64,000 bases of DNA from positions 1 to 64,000 of the forward strand of contig DATLZB010000203.1 of the NCBI GenBank assembly GCA_035574175.1. The letters run 5' to 3'. Source of the DNA: DATLZB01 sp035574175 (GTDB taxonomy: Bacteria > Pseudomonadota > Alphaproteobacteria > Rhizobiales > Hyphomicrobiaceae). The position numbers and the translations under genes were made by a program. Under the pieces are notes generated by a model. It was not told the origin of the DNA and searched no databases. It saw only the letters and a program-made list of their open reading frames with translations. This document shows positions 37,234-45,283 of the stretch, one piece after another (positions within the stretch are counted from its first letter, which is position 1; every line of letters begins with the position of its first letter).

Positions 37234-38015
37234 TTTGCGGCCTCGCTTGACCCGATGAGGTCGTTGACACGGCACCAGGTGAGTGCGGCTTCGTCGGCGG
37301 CGAATGCGAGCAGCAATTCCAGGAAGCGCCATGCCCTGTCGTCGTGGACGAGATGATGGGTGAGCAGGCCCACATGATTGCGGCCGTGTGTGCGGGCAAG
37401 GGCAAGCTGGTCGGCAAGCTCACGGGCAAGCCAGTCGTGAGCCCGGCCGCCGCGGTTACCACGCCAGTCAATGATGTCGACATGCGTGTTGACTTCGCAC
37501 AGTGAACTTGGTGCTCCGAGCAGCGGGCGGGCGCCGAACGCAGATAGAGCCGAGAATCCGAGTCCAGGCAGCAGACCTGCAACCTCAGGCGAGATGCGGT
37601 TCCACGGCGGTACATAGACGGCGGTCAAGCGTTCGCCGAAGAGCTCGGTGAGGCGCCGGCGGCCTTGCGTGATCTCGGCGCGGATGACCTCGCTCCCTCT
37701 ATGGATCGGAAACTCTTGCGACTTCTCACCCGGTTTGGCGTGGTTGGCGTGGGCATAGCCGTGCACGGCCGGATCAAAGAGCGGCTGGTTTGCAAGGTAG
37801 TCGGCGAGGCCGCAGGTGGCGCGGGCCGGGATGACGGCAAGCAGCACAGGGGCACGGTGGGAGGCAACAAGCTCGGCATAGCGGCGCAGCGCCGGAGTAT
37901 CGTCCGTGGCGTCGTCGTCGCGCAGCCACAGGCGCGCGGTGCGTCCCGCCCTGCACCAGTGCGCCAACTCCTGGCGGACCGGGTGCCAAAGATCGATCTC
38001 TCCGGGACTGGGCAT
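37230..38015 (-). CDS. Polysaccharide deacetylase family protein
   Basis: A 261-aa protein starting at the ATG at 38015, four bases upstream of the convergent CTAG of the neighbouring glycosyltransferase stop; the longer frame upstream lies inside that gene. The NodB-type metal-site residues are seen as LRDDDATDD near 33 and HGYAHANH near 85. PPWNRISPEVAGLLPGLGFSA follows at the expected distance, and GLLTHHLVHDD is near the end. No signal peptide is seen. It is likely to remove N- or O-acyl groups from glycan or its precursor. It lies 1 bp after the minus-strand glycosyltransferase gene and is probably co-transcribed with it. Confidence 0.85.
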   Translation of the reverse strand: MPSPGEIDLWHPVRQELAHWCRAGRTARLWLRDDDATDDTPALRRYAELVASHRAPVLLAVIPARATCGLADYLANQPLFDPAVHGYAHANHAKPGEKSQEFPIHRGSEVIRAEITQGRRRLTELFGERLTAVYVPPWNRISPEVAGLLPGLGFSALSAFGARPLLGAPSSLCEVNTHVDIIDWRGNRGGRAHDWLARELADQLALARTHGRNHVGLLTHHLVHDDRAWRFLELLLAFAADEAALTWCRVNDLIGSSEAAN

Positions 38016-38016
38016 G

Positions 38017-39141
38017 CTAGCGGGTCCCTTCAGTGGCGAACCGCAACGGTTCGAGCGCACCTTGCAGGATGCGGGTGGCACTGGCGAGCGTGCGCTCGCT
38101 GCGCACGAAGCGCTGGGCGGCAGCGCCCATGCGCCGGCGCAGGTCCGCCTCCAGAACCAAACGCCGTACGGCGCCGGCGAAAGCTCCCTCATCCCCAAGT
38201 CCGGTAAGCAGACCCGTCACGCCATCGACAACGACCGCGGGTATGCCTCCGGTACGCTGGCCCACGACGGGAAGGCCCTCTGCCTGCGCCTCGAGATAGC
38301 TCATGCCGTAGGCCTCGCCGAACCCCGGCCACACGTAAAGGTCGCCCTCGGCCAGCCGCAACGCGACCTGCTCGGGGGACAGCGCGCCCGTCCAAATGAG
38401 CCGCTCGGGCGGCAATCTTGAGAAGGCACCCGCGACCGCCGACCTTGCCGGCCCGTCGCCTACGATGGTCAGCCTCCACGATAGGTCAAGCAGCCCGGCG
38501 AGGGTGCGCGCGAGCATGCGGTAACTCTCAAGCTTGTCGCCCGGCCGCATCATGGCGACAGTAATCAGCTCGACGCGGCCAGCCTTTCGACGTGGTCGCT
38601 TAGGCGCCTGCAGCGGGCGGTCGATGAAAGGCGGGAGATCGACCAGCAGGCCACGCTGTCCTGGTAGGCCGTTCAGCCCTTCGCGATCGACCGGTGTCAG
38701 GCAAAAGTTGACGGCGGCAGCCGTGACTGCCGCTGCAACCGTCGCCTGCCATTCGCGCCAGGGGCCGATGTCCCGTTTCGGCGCATAGGAGGCCTCAGCG
38801 GTGACGTAGGGTATGCCGAAGGCCTCGCACACCCCGGGCCCGATCCAGTCGGGCGCTTTGTAATAGGGATGGTAGGTGAACCATAGATCGGGCCGCCAGC
38901 CGACGCCGCCTGCCGCGTTCCAGACTGCGAGCAGAGACTTGACCTCCCCAGCCGCGCGCCGCTCGAGGCGGCAGCGGGCCAGATCCGATGGCTCGGCGCA
39001 ATAGCTGCGCAAACGGCTTGCAACGCGCACGTCGTATCCGGCCGCGGCGAGGGCGCGCAGCAGCAGGCGCGCCATCTCGCGGTCCCCCGAAGGAGTGGGA
39101 TGATCGGGCGGCTTCAGCGGCGCGTAGAAGGCAATTCGCAT
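38017..39141 (-). CDS. GT4 family glycosyltransferase
   Basis: A 374-aa GT-B enzyme. The N-terminus MRIAFYAPLKPPDHPTPSGD is typical of GT4, with RLLLRALAAAGYDVRVAS after it. The donor region is LYVWPGFGEAYGMSYLEAQA near 275, followed by RTGGIPAVVVDGVTGLL. It is the first gene of a two-gene minus-strand unit with the deacetylase. It is divergent from the large ABC-like gene across 105 bp, which probably holds promoters for both. Confidence 0.9.
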   Translation of the reverse strand: MRIAFYAPLKPPDHPTPSGDREMARLLLRALAAAGYDVRVASRLRSYCAEPSDLARCRLERRAAGEVKSLLAVWNAAGGVGWRPDLWFTYHPYYKAPDWIGPGVCEAFGIPYVTAEASYAPKRDIGPWREWQATVAAAVTAAAVNFCLTPVDREGLNGLPGQRGLLVDLPPFIDRPLQAPKRPRRKAGRVELITVAMMRPGDKLESYRMLARTLAGLLDLSWRLTIVGDGPARSAVAGAFSRLPPERLIWTGALSPEQVALRLAEGDLYVWPGFGEAYGMSYLEAQAEGLPVVGQRTGGIPAVVVDGVTGLLTGLGDEGAFAGAVRRLVLEADLRRRMGAAAQRFVRSERTLASATRILQGALEPLRFATEGTR

Positions 39142-39246
39142 GGCACCTCGTTCCGGCTGGCCCGGATCGCGACAATATTACTGCCGGTAAGGGGATTGAG
39201 CATTAGACTGCCCGGTCCGATGGGGGGCGGCAATCCCTAGAGCCAA

Positions 39247-41982
39247 ATGTCTACGACGGGCCTGGACTCCAACCTGTTCCGGTTCATCTGGCGCCACAGC
39301 CGCCGCGACCAGATCGCCATCCTGTGCGTCATCTTCGCGTCGCTGCCGTTCTACTGGACATCGCTCGACATTCCAAAGCGGATCGTCAATGACGCACTGC
39401 TGGGTCAGGCGTTTAAGGATGGGCGGACCACTGCGACGCTGTTCAATTGGACGTTTGCGCTGCCCGATTGGCTGGGCGGGGGAAGCATCGCTCTCGGCGG
39501 ACTTGAGCTCGAGCAGATGGACTATCTCTTCGTGCTGAGCGGCCTCTTCCTGCTGCTCGTGGTCATCAACGGGGCCTTCAAGTACGTCGTCAACATCTCC
39601 AAAGGCATCCTCGGCGAACGCATGCTGCGCCGCATGCGCTTTGCGCTATTTGCAACGCTCCTCCGCTTCAAGCCGGAGGAGGTCCGCACCGTGAAGCCGG
39701 CGGAGATTTCCAGCATGATCAAGGACGAGGTCGAGCCGATTGGCGAGTTCGTCGGCGACGCCTTCATCCTGCCGGTGTTCTTGGGCACACAGGCTCTCAC
39801 CGCGCTCCTGTTCATCATGGCGCAGAATGTCTGGCTCGGGCTTGTTGCGCTCGCCATCATTTTGGTTCAGGCCTTCGTGATCCCGTATCTCAGGCGCGAG
39901 CAGCTCAGGCTCGCCAGGATGCGACAGATCGCATCGCGCAAGTTGGCGGGCCGGATCGGCGAGATCGTGGAAGGTGCGCCGGCAGTGCACATCCACGGGA
40001 CGGCGGCCTACAACGAGGCCGAGATCGGCGGCCGGCTTGGAGAGCTGTTTCACATCCGCGTCGACCTCTTCAAGCGCAAGTTCGCGGTCAAGTATCTCAA
40101 CAATTTTCTGGCTCAGATCACGCCGTTTTTCTTCTACTCGATTGGCGGTTATTTTGCCCTCAAGGGCTCCCTTGACATCGGGCAGCTCGTTGCAGTGATC
40201 GCCGCATACCGGGATCTGCCGCCCCCGATCAAAGAGTTGATCGATTGGGATCAAAATCGCGCCGACGTCACCATCAAGTACCAGCAAGTGGTATCCCAGT
40301 TCTCCGCCGAGCGCCTGGCTCGTCCAGCGGTTGGCGATGGTGGGGCCGAAGACGAGCCGCGGCCGCAGGCGCCGATTACGATCGACGGGCTTCGTGTCGT
40401 CGACCGGCGTGGCAATGCCCTGCTCGAGAACACGACAGCGACTATCGACTGCCCGGCGCACGTGGCGCTCGTCGGCGCCAGCGGCAGCGGCCGCGACATC
40501 CTTGCCAAGGTAATAGGGCGGCAGATCACCGAGTACCGAGGTGCCGTCCGTCTGGGCGGCGTTGAGCTGCGCACGCTCACTGAGACTGTCGCGAGTCGTC
40601 TCATTGCCTATGCGGGTGCCGAGCCGCCGCTGTTCTCGGGCACCATCCGCGACAACGTACTCTATTCGTTGCGGAGAAGTATGCCCGAGCCGTCGGACGA
40701 GACGTCGAACTCACGGGCGGAACGCCTGCGTCGGGCTGAAGCCGAGCGCAGCGGCAATCCCCTTGCCACCATTGACGGCGACTGGATCGATTACGCGCTG
40801 GCGGGGGTCGCAGGACCCGACGAGTTGGACAACGTCCTGCTCGAGGCGTTGCAGACCACCGGCATGCACGAGGAGGTCTACAAGTTCGGCCTGCTCGGCA
40901 GGCTGCCGGAACATAGCGACGGTAAGCTGGTCGAGCGCTTCATCGCTGCCCGCCGGGCTATCCGCGAAACGCTGAGCCGGAAGCATCTCAGCAAGCTCGT
41001 GGAACCCTTCGACCCAGGCCACTACAACACGAACGCCACCATCGGCGAGAACCTGCTGTTTGGGGTGCCGGTGGGCGATCGCTTCCAGATGGCCCAGATG
41101 GCTGCCGACCCCCATCTGCGTGCGGTGCTCGAGGCCGAGGCACTGGTCGAGCCGCTTGCGGAGATCGGTTTCAGGATCGCGGAGACGACACTCGACACCT
41201 TCAAGGACTTGCCGCCTGGGCATCCACTGTTTGAACGCTACTCGCTTATTCCGACCGAGTCGTTCCAGGAATTTCAGCGGCTCGTCGAGAGCATGAAATC
41301 ACGCAGCGCCTCAAGTCTTATCTCCGCCGAGGGTCGCAACAAGCTGATTGGGCTCGCTTTCGGCTACATCGAGCCGCGCCATCGCATCGGGCTGATCGAC
41401 CGTGCGTTCATGTCCCGCGTGCTTCGGGCACGGGCGAGCTTCCGCCGTCATCTGCCGCGCGCGTACACGGAGAGCATCGAGCTCTATGATCCCGACCGGT
41501 TCATGATGGCAGCTCCGATCAGCGACAACTTGCTGTTCGGGCGTATCGCCTTCGGCGTGGCAGGTGCCGAGCAGCACGTCTGGCAGGTGATCAAGGCGAC
41601 GCTTGTCGATCTCGGCCTCGACAAGGTTATCCTGCGCCTCGGTCTCGACTACGAGGTGGGTCCAGGCGGCAAGTTGCTGTTCGCCCCACAGCGCGCTGCC
41701 GTCAATCTCGCGCGCTGTCTCATCAGGCGTCCGCAAGTGCTGGTCCTCGACGGGGCGCTTGGCGTGTTCGGCCCGGGCGAAGCCAAAATCATCGCCGACC
41801 GCATTCGCGCGAAGATGGCGGGGCGGACTTTAATTGTGACACTGGCCGACCCCAAGGAGGCGGTCGACTACGAACAGGTGCTTGCCTTCGAGGGGGCGCG
41901 CCTCACCTACGAGCCGGACGGCGAGTCGGAACGGCCAGGCAGGCGGCTTGTAACTCCGTCGGCGTCTGATACGGTCTACTAG
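39247..41982 (+). CDS. ABC exporter-like protein with non-canonical, enlarged ATPase domain
   Basis: A 911-aa protein. Residues 1-350 are an exporter-type membrane domain with ~6 helices (for example 24-40, 92-112, 192-213). The ATPase-like domain (about 375-895) is ~520 residues instead of ~240. Every key motif is changed. Walker A is GASGSGRD (410-417: Lys to Arg, Ser/Thr to Asp). The Q-loop Gln is replaced (AGAEPPLFSGTIRDN). The signature reads LFAPQRAAV instead of LSGGQRQRV. Walker B is VLVLDGAL with no Glu. The H-loop His is missing (IVTLADPKE). About 280 residues are inserted (~476-755). The post-Q-loop element recurs: IRDNVLYSL (467), IGENLLFGVP (599), ISDNLLFGRI (758). The transport role is unproven. 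Confidence 0.85.
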   Translation: MSTTGLDSNLFRFIWRHSRRDQIAILCVIFASLPFYWTSLDIPKRIVNDALLGQAFKDGRTTATLFNWTFALPDWLGGGSIALGGLELEQMDYLFVLSGLFLLLVVINGAFKYVVNISKGILGERMLRRMRFALFATLLRFKPEEVRTVKPAEISSMIKDEVEPIGEFVGDAFILPVFLGTQALTALLFIMAQNVWLGLVALAIILVQAFVIPYLRREQLRLARMRQIASRKLAGRIGEIVEGAPAVHIHGTAAYNEAEIGGRLGELFHIRVDLFKRKFAVKYLNNFLAQITPFFFYSIGGYFALKGSLDIGQLVAVIAAYRDLPPPIKELIDWDQNRADVTIKYQQVVSQFSAERLARPAVGDGGAEDEPRPQAPITIDGLRVVDRRGNALLENTTATIDCPAHVALVGASGSGRDILAKVIGRQITEYRGAVRLGGVELRTLTETVASRLIAYAGAEPPLFSGTIRDNVLYSLRRSMPEPSDETSNSRAERLRRAEAERSGNPLATIDGDWIDYALAGVAGPDELDNVLLEALQTTGMHEEVYKFGLLGRLPEHSDGKLVERFIAARRAIRETLSRKHLSKLVEPFDPGHYNTNATIGENLLFGVPVGDRFQMAQMAADPHLRAVLEAEALVEPLAEIGFRIAETTLDTFKDLPPGHPLFERYSLIPTESFQEFQRLVESMKSRSASSLISAEGRNKLIGLAFGYIEPRHRIGLIDRAFMSRVLRARASFRRHLPRAYTESIELYDPDRFMMAAPISDNLLFGRIAFGVAGAEQHVWQVIKATLVDLGLDKVILRLGLDYEVGPGGKLLFAPQRAAVNLARCLIRRPQVLVLDGALGVFGPGEAKIIADRIRAKMAGRTLIVTLADPKEAVDYEQVLAFEGARLTYEPDGESERPGRRLVTPSASDTVY

Positions 41983-42000
41983 GTGGCGAGGGAGGTAGGG

Positions 42001-42447
42001 ATGACCTTCCAGCACGATTGCCAGGCTCTGCAGAACAGCCCGATGTTTCGCGATGTGGAGGTGGCCAAGCTCAAGCTCTTGGCCATGGCGAGTAATCGCG
42101 TCTCGCTCGAGCCAGGGGAGGCGTTGCTACGCCAGGGACAGCCGCCGGAGGCCGTCTACGTGGTGCTCGAAGGCGAGGCCGACGTCTACCTTGAGACGCC
42201 CAAGGGCGACGTCCATCTGGCACGGGTTGCGTCGGGCGAGGTGGTCGGCGAGATCGGGGTGCTGTCCGGGCGGCCTTATTCGGCGACGATCAAGGCGGTC
42301 GGGGAGCTCACGGCGTTGCGCATCGAACGGAACTCTTTTCTCGAGATCCTGCAAGAGGTGCCGCACCTCACTTTGGCCATCTCCCGTGAGCTCGGGCGGC
42401 GGCTCGAGCGGATGAACGAGCGCTTTGCTGCGCTCGCGGCACAGTGA
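42001..42447 (+). CDS. Cyclic-nucleotide-binding-fold protein (CNBD only)
   Basis: A 148-aa stand-alone cNMP-binding-domain protein with no DNA-binding or output domain. The start is ATG at 42001 because GGAGG (41991-41995) sits 5 bases before it; a GTG at 41983 is also in frame. The beta-roll runs through LEPGEALLRQGQPPEAVYVV and LEGEADVYL. The phosphate cassette reads GEIGVLSGRPYSATI: the Glu (84) is kept, but the usual phosphate-binding Arg is Tyr93. Cyclic nucleotide binding is therefore uncertain. It lies 18 bp after the ABC-like gene and before a cyclase gene, so the three probably act together. Confidence 0.85.
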   Translation: MTFQHDCQALQNSPMFRDVEVAKLKLLAMASNRVSLEPGEALLRQGQPPEAVYVVLEGEADVYLETPKGDVHLARVASGEVVGEIGVLSGRPYSATIKAVGELTALRIERNSFLEILQEVPHLTLAISRELGRRLERMNERFAALAAQ

Positions 42448-42566
42448 TAGTCGGAAGGCACAGGGCGCGAGCCATCCGGCAGGCTCCCTTGCACCCTCGA
42501 CGTGCGGCAACGATGGTAGCCCGACCCATTCGCTGTTCTCACCGACCCTGAACGCCCTTTCGACCG

Positions 42567-44306
42567 ATGCCGACCACCGCAACAGCTCAGGACCAGCTTA
42601 CCGGCCGCCGGGAGGGGAGAGGTGCTTTGGCCTGGGAGCGCGACATCAGGCTTGGCGCCGGCCTCATCCTTTTTGCGTTCGTTCTCACCCATCTCCTCAA
42701 TCACGCCGTCGGCGTGTTCGGCGTCGAGCTCATGGAAGTGGTGCAGGGCTGGCGGGTGAACGTGTGGCGTTCCTGGCCTGGAACGATCGCGCTCTACGGC
42801 GCTTTCGTCGTTCACATGGGCCTGGCCCTCAAACGCATCGCATCGCGGCGCACGTTTCGCATGCCGCTGCAAGAGGCGGTGCAGATTGTCCTTGGGCTGC
42901 TGATCCCGATACTGCTGCTCGAGCACCTGGTCGCGACGAGGTACTTGAGCGACTTTCACAGCGTCGACGACCGGTACCGGGCCGAGCTGCAGCAGCTCTG
43001 GCCGTCGAACGCGATTAAGCAGACGCTCCTTCTGCTCGTGGTCTGGTTCCACGGAGTGATCGGCATCGACTACGCTTTCCGGTCGAGGTCCTGGTTTCCT
43101 CGCGTCCGCGAGGCCGGCCTCGTCATAGCCTGCGCGGTACCGCTGCTTGCGCTCGCCGGTTTCGTCTCCTCGGGCCGCGAGGCGCGTGTCATGGAGGTGC
43201 CGACGGCCGCGTGGACGGAAGCGCAGCGCGATGCCTTCACGGACGCGGTAACCACGGGCGGTCGTGGGCTCCTCATCGTTGGCGCGGCACTCCTCGCGGT
43301 CATCCTGGCGCGCGTCGTCTACCTGCGCCTTAGCCATCGTATTCGGGTCACCTATGTCGGTCACGGTGAGGTGCGCGCAGCAGCCGGTCAGACGCTGCTC
43401 GAGGTGAGCCGGGCCAACCGCATCCCCCATCCCTCCCTTTGCGGCGGACGGGCGCGCTGCTCAACCTGCCGCGTTCTTGTATTATCCGGCCAAGAGACCC
43501 TGCCGGCGCCGACGCTGGTCGAGCAGCGGGTGCTCCACCGCATTGCGGCGCCGGCACGCGTCCGCCTTGCCTGCCAGCTTCGTCCCAAGCAGGACGTCAC
43601 CATTCAGGTGCTGTTGCCGGCGATTGCCCGTCGCGGCATGCTGGACTGGGACGAGGAGGCTTACAAATGGGGCGTGGAGCGTACAGTCACCGTGCTGATC
43701 GTCGACGTGCGCGGTTTCACGACGCTCACCCGCCGGCAACTTCCCTCCGACATCGTCGTGCTGCTCAACCGCCTGGTCGGCGAGTTAACCCAGACGGTCG
43801 AGGCACGCGGCGGCAAGGTCGGCATGTACTTGAGCGACGGCCTCATGGCTATTTTCGGTCTCGGGACGCAACTTGGCTCAGCCAGCAAGGCTGCGATCTA
43901 CAGTGCCCTGGACATGCTGAAAGCGGTCCGCACGCTCAATGGCGAGTTCGGGTCCGCGCTGCCCATGCCCTTGCGCGTCGGCATCGGCATCCATACCGGA
44001 CCCGCCGTGATCGCGCGGATTGGCGACGAGGAGCGCGGCTACATGACAACGGCACTCGGCGAGACGGTCAGCGTCGCCAGTCGTCTGGAAGCGGCGACCA
44101 AGGAGCTTCTCGCCGACTGCATCATCTCGCAGGAATGCGTCGACGCATCGGGGCTTTCGCTGTCCGGCCCGGTGCAGAAGGAGATCCATATCCGCGAATG
44201 CGAAAAGCCGATCACGGTGCACGCATTGGCCGACGTCGAGGAGCTCGAGGCGGCTCTTAGAATCTGGACCGCCTCCGCCAAGCGCGCGAGCGAGGATGCT
44301 GCGTGA
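42567..44306 (+). CDS. Membrane redox cyclase: six-helix anchor, [2Fe-2S] ferredoxin, class III cyclase
   Basis: A 579-aa chimera. Residues ~25-255 hold six membrane helices with His residues at helix-compatible places (H42, H46, H83, H120, H162), like the heme-b anchors of succinate dehydrogenase. Residues 258-350 are a ferredoxin domain with C292-x5-C298-x2-C301 and C336. Residues 370-560 are a class III cyclase with metal Asp380 (LIVDVRGFTTL) and Asp424 (SDGLMAIFG), specificity Thr495 and Arg506. The usual adenine-contacting Lys is Met420, and the Asn of NxxxR is Ser502, so the product is uncertain. S. meliloti CyaC is a known redox cyclase with a diheme anchor. Follows the CNBD gene by 119 bp. 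Confidence 0.88.
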   Translation: MPTTATAQDQLTGRREGRGALAWERDIRLGAGLILFAFVLTHLLNHAVGVFGVELMEVVQGWRVNVWRSWPGTIALYGAFVVHMGLALKRIASRRTFRMPLQEAVQIVLGLLIPILLLEHLVATRYLSDFHSVDDRYRAELQQLWPSNAIKQTLLLLVVWFHGVIGIDYAFRSRSWFPRVREAGLVIACAVPLLALAGFVSSGREARVMEVPTAAWTEAQRDAFTDAVTTGGRGLLIVGAALLAVILARVVYLRLSHRIRVTYVGHGEVRAAAGQTLLEVSRANRIPHPSLCGGRARCSTCRVLVLSGQETLPAPTLVEQRVLHRIAAPARVRLACQLRPKQDVTIQVLLPAIARRGMLDWDEEAYKWGVERTVTVLIVDVRGFTTLTRRQLPSDIVVLLNRLVGELTQTVEARGGKVGMYLSDGLMAIFGLGTQLGSASKAAIYSALDMLKAVRTLNGEFGSALPMPLRVGIGIHTGPAVIARIGDEERGYMTTALGETVSVASRLEAATKELLADCIISQECVDASGLSLSGPVQKEIHIRECEKPITVHALADVEELEAALRIWTASAKRASEDAA

Positions 44307-44803
44307 GCCGATTGGACAAGTTCGTAGACCGACTGCTGATGCAGCGTCTGCTGCTCAACCGTGCCTGCCAGGCGCTGAACGAGGCGGGCGCCAGCCTGCC
44401 CGGACCGGTGATCGAGCTCGGCCTCGGCAACGGGCGCACCTACCATCATCTGCGCGAGAAGCTCGTTGGCCGCCGCATTGTGGTGTTCGACCGCGAACTC
44501 GGCGCCCACCCGGCCTCTCATCCCCCCCGGGAGGACCTCATTCTCGGGGATATCCGCGTGACAGGCATGGCCTACGCCGAGCGCCATGGTGCCAGCGCGG
44601 CCATGCTCCACGCCGATCTCGGCAATGGCATCAAGGCCGACGACCTCAAGTTGCAGGCTTGGCTACCACACGTAGTGTACGCGTTGGTAAGGCCTGGCGG
44701 GCAGGTCATCACCTCGACCGAGCTCGAACACCCGGGCCTCGCTGCCGAGCCGCTGCCGCAAGGCGCTCCCGACTATGAGTACTTTCTCTATCGTCGCCTG
44801 TGA
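44303..44803 (+). CDS. Small class I SAM-dependent methyltransferase
   Basis: A 166-aa protein whose GTG start overlaps the cyclase stop (GTGA), so translation is probably coupled. The SAM-binding loop reads GPVIELGLGNGRTYHHL near 34. The acidic strand follows as IVVFDREL, and the late motif is VRPGGQVITSTE. There is no signal peptide. It belongs to a short methyltransferase family whose substrate I cannot name. Its tight linkage to the redox cyclase is the best functional clue. Confidence 0.82.
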   Translation: MSRLDKFVDRLLMQRLLLNRACQALNEAGASLPGPVIELGLGNGRTYHHLREKLVGRRIVVFDRELGAHPASHPPREDLILGDIRVTGMAYAERHGASAAMLHADLGNGIKADDLKLQAWLPHVVYALVRPGGQVITSTELEHPGLAAEPLPQGAPDYEYFLYRRL

Positions 44804-44811
44804 CACCGGCC

Positions 44812-45045
44812 TCACGCGGTACGTCGAATGAGAAAGCGCCATACGCCGTCGGCAGCGCTGCGATCGATGAGGCTGTTGCCGGTGGCGACGCAGAATGCTT
44901 CGAAATCGGCCTCCGCCCCTGGATCCGTGGCCAGCACCTCGATTGTGTCGCCGACCTTCACCTCTGCGATAGCCTTTTTCAGTTTCAGCACCGGCAGCGG
45001 GCAGTTCAGGTTCCTGGCGTCGAGGGTCATATCGGGCTGCGCCAT
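44812..45045 (-). CDS. TusA-like sulfurtransferase family protein
   Basis: A 77-aa protein with the TusA fold signature LDARNLNCPLPVLKLKKAI; the catalytic Cys15 sits in CPLP. The family carries persulfide sulfur for tRNA thiolation, molybdenum cofactor or sulfur oxidation. The rest (GDTIEVLATDPGAEADFEAF) is standard. It is convergent with the methyltransferase gene (8 bp gap) and divergent from the RND gene across 238 bp that contain no supported gene. Confidence 0.92.
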   Translation of the reverse strand: MAQPDMTLDARNLNCPLPVLKLKKAIAEVKVGDTIEVLATDPGAEADFEAFCVATGNSLIDRSAADGVWRFLIRRTA

Positions 45046-45283
45046 CGAAGGTCTCCGCAGGGGGCTGACCGCTCATATAGGCCGGCGCGCGTTGCCGGTC
45101 GATAGGCGAGTCGGTGACGAGATGGCGCGGCTCGTTCCAGCGAGCGACGGGCAGCAGCCTTGCTTCCGGGCACCGGCAAGTGCAAGCATCACGGCCCTGC
45201 GGCTTTGAGTCCGCTGCGATTCGAGCCTGAGAAGTGCCAAGCCGCGGCCTGTGTGGCGCCGATCAGTCGGGGGTGGAGGGAGA

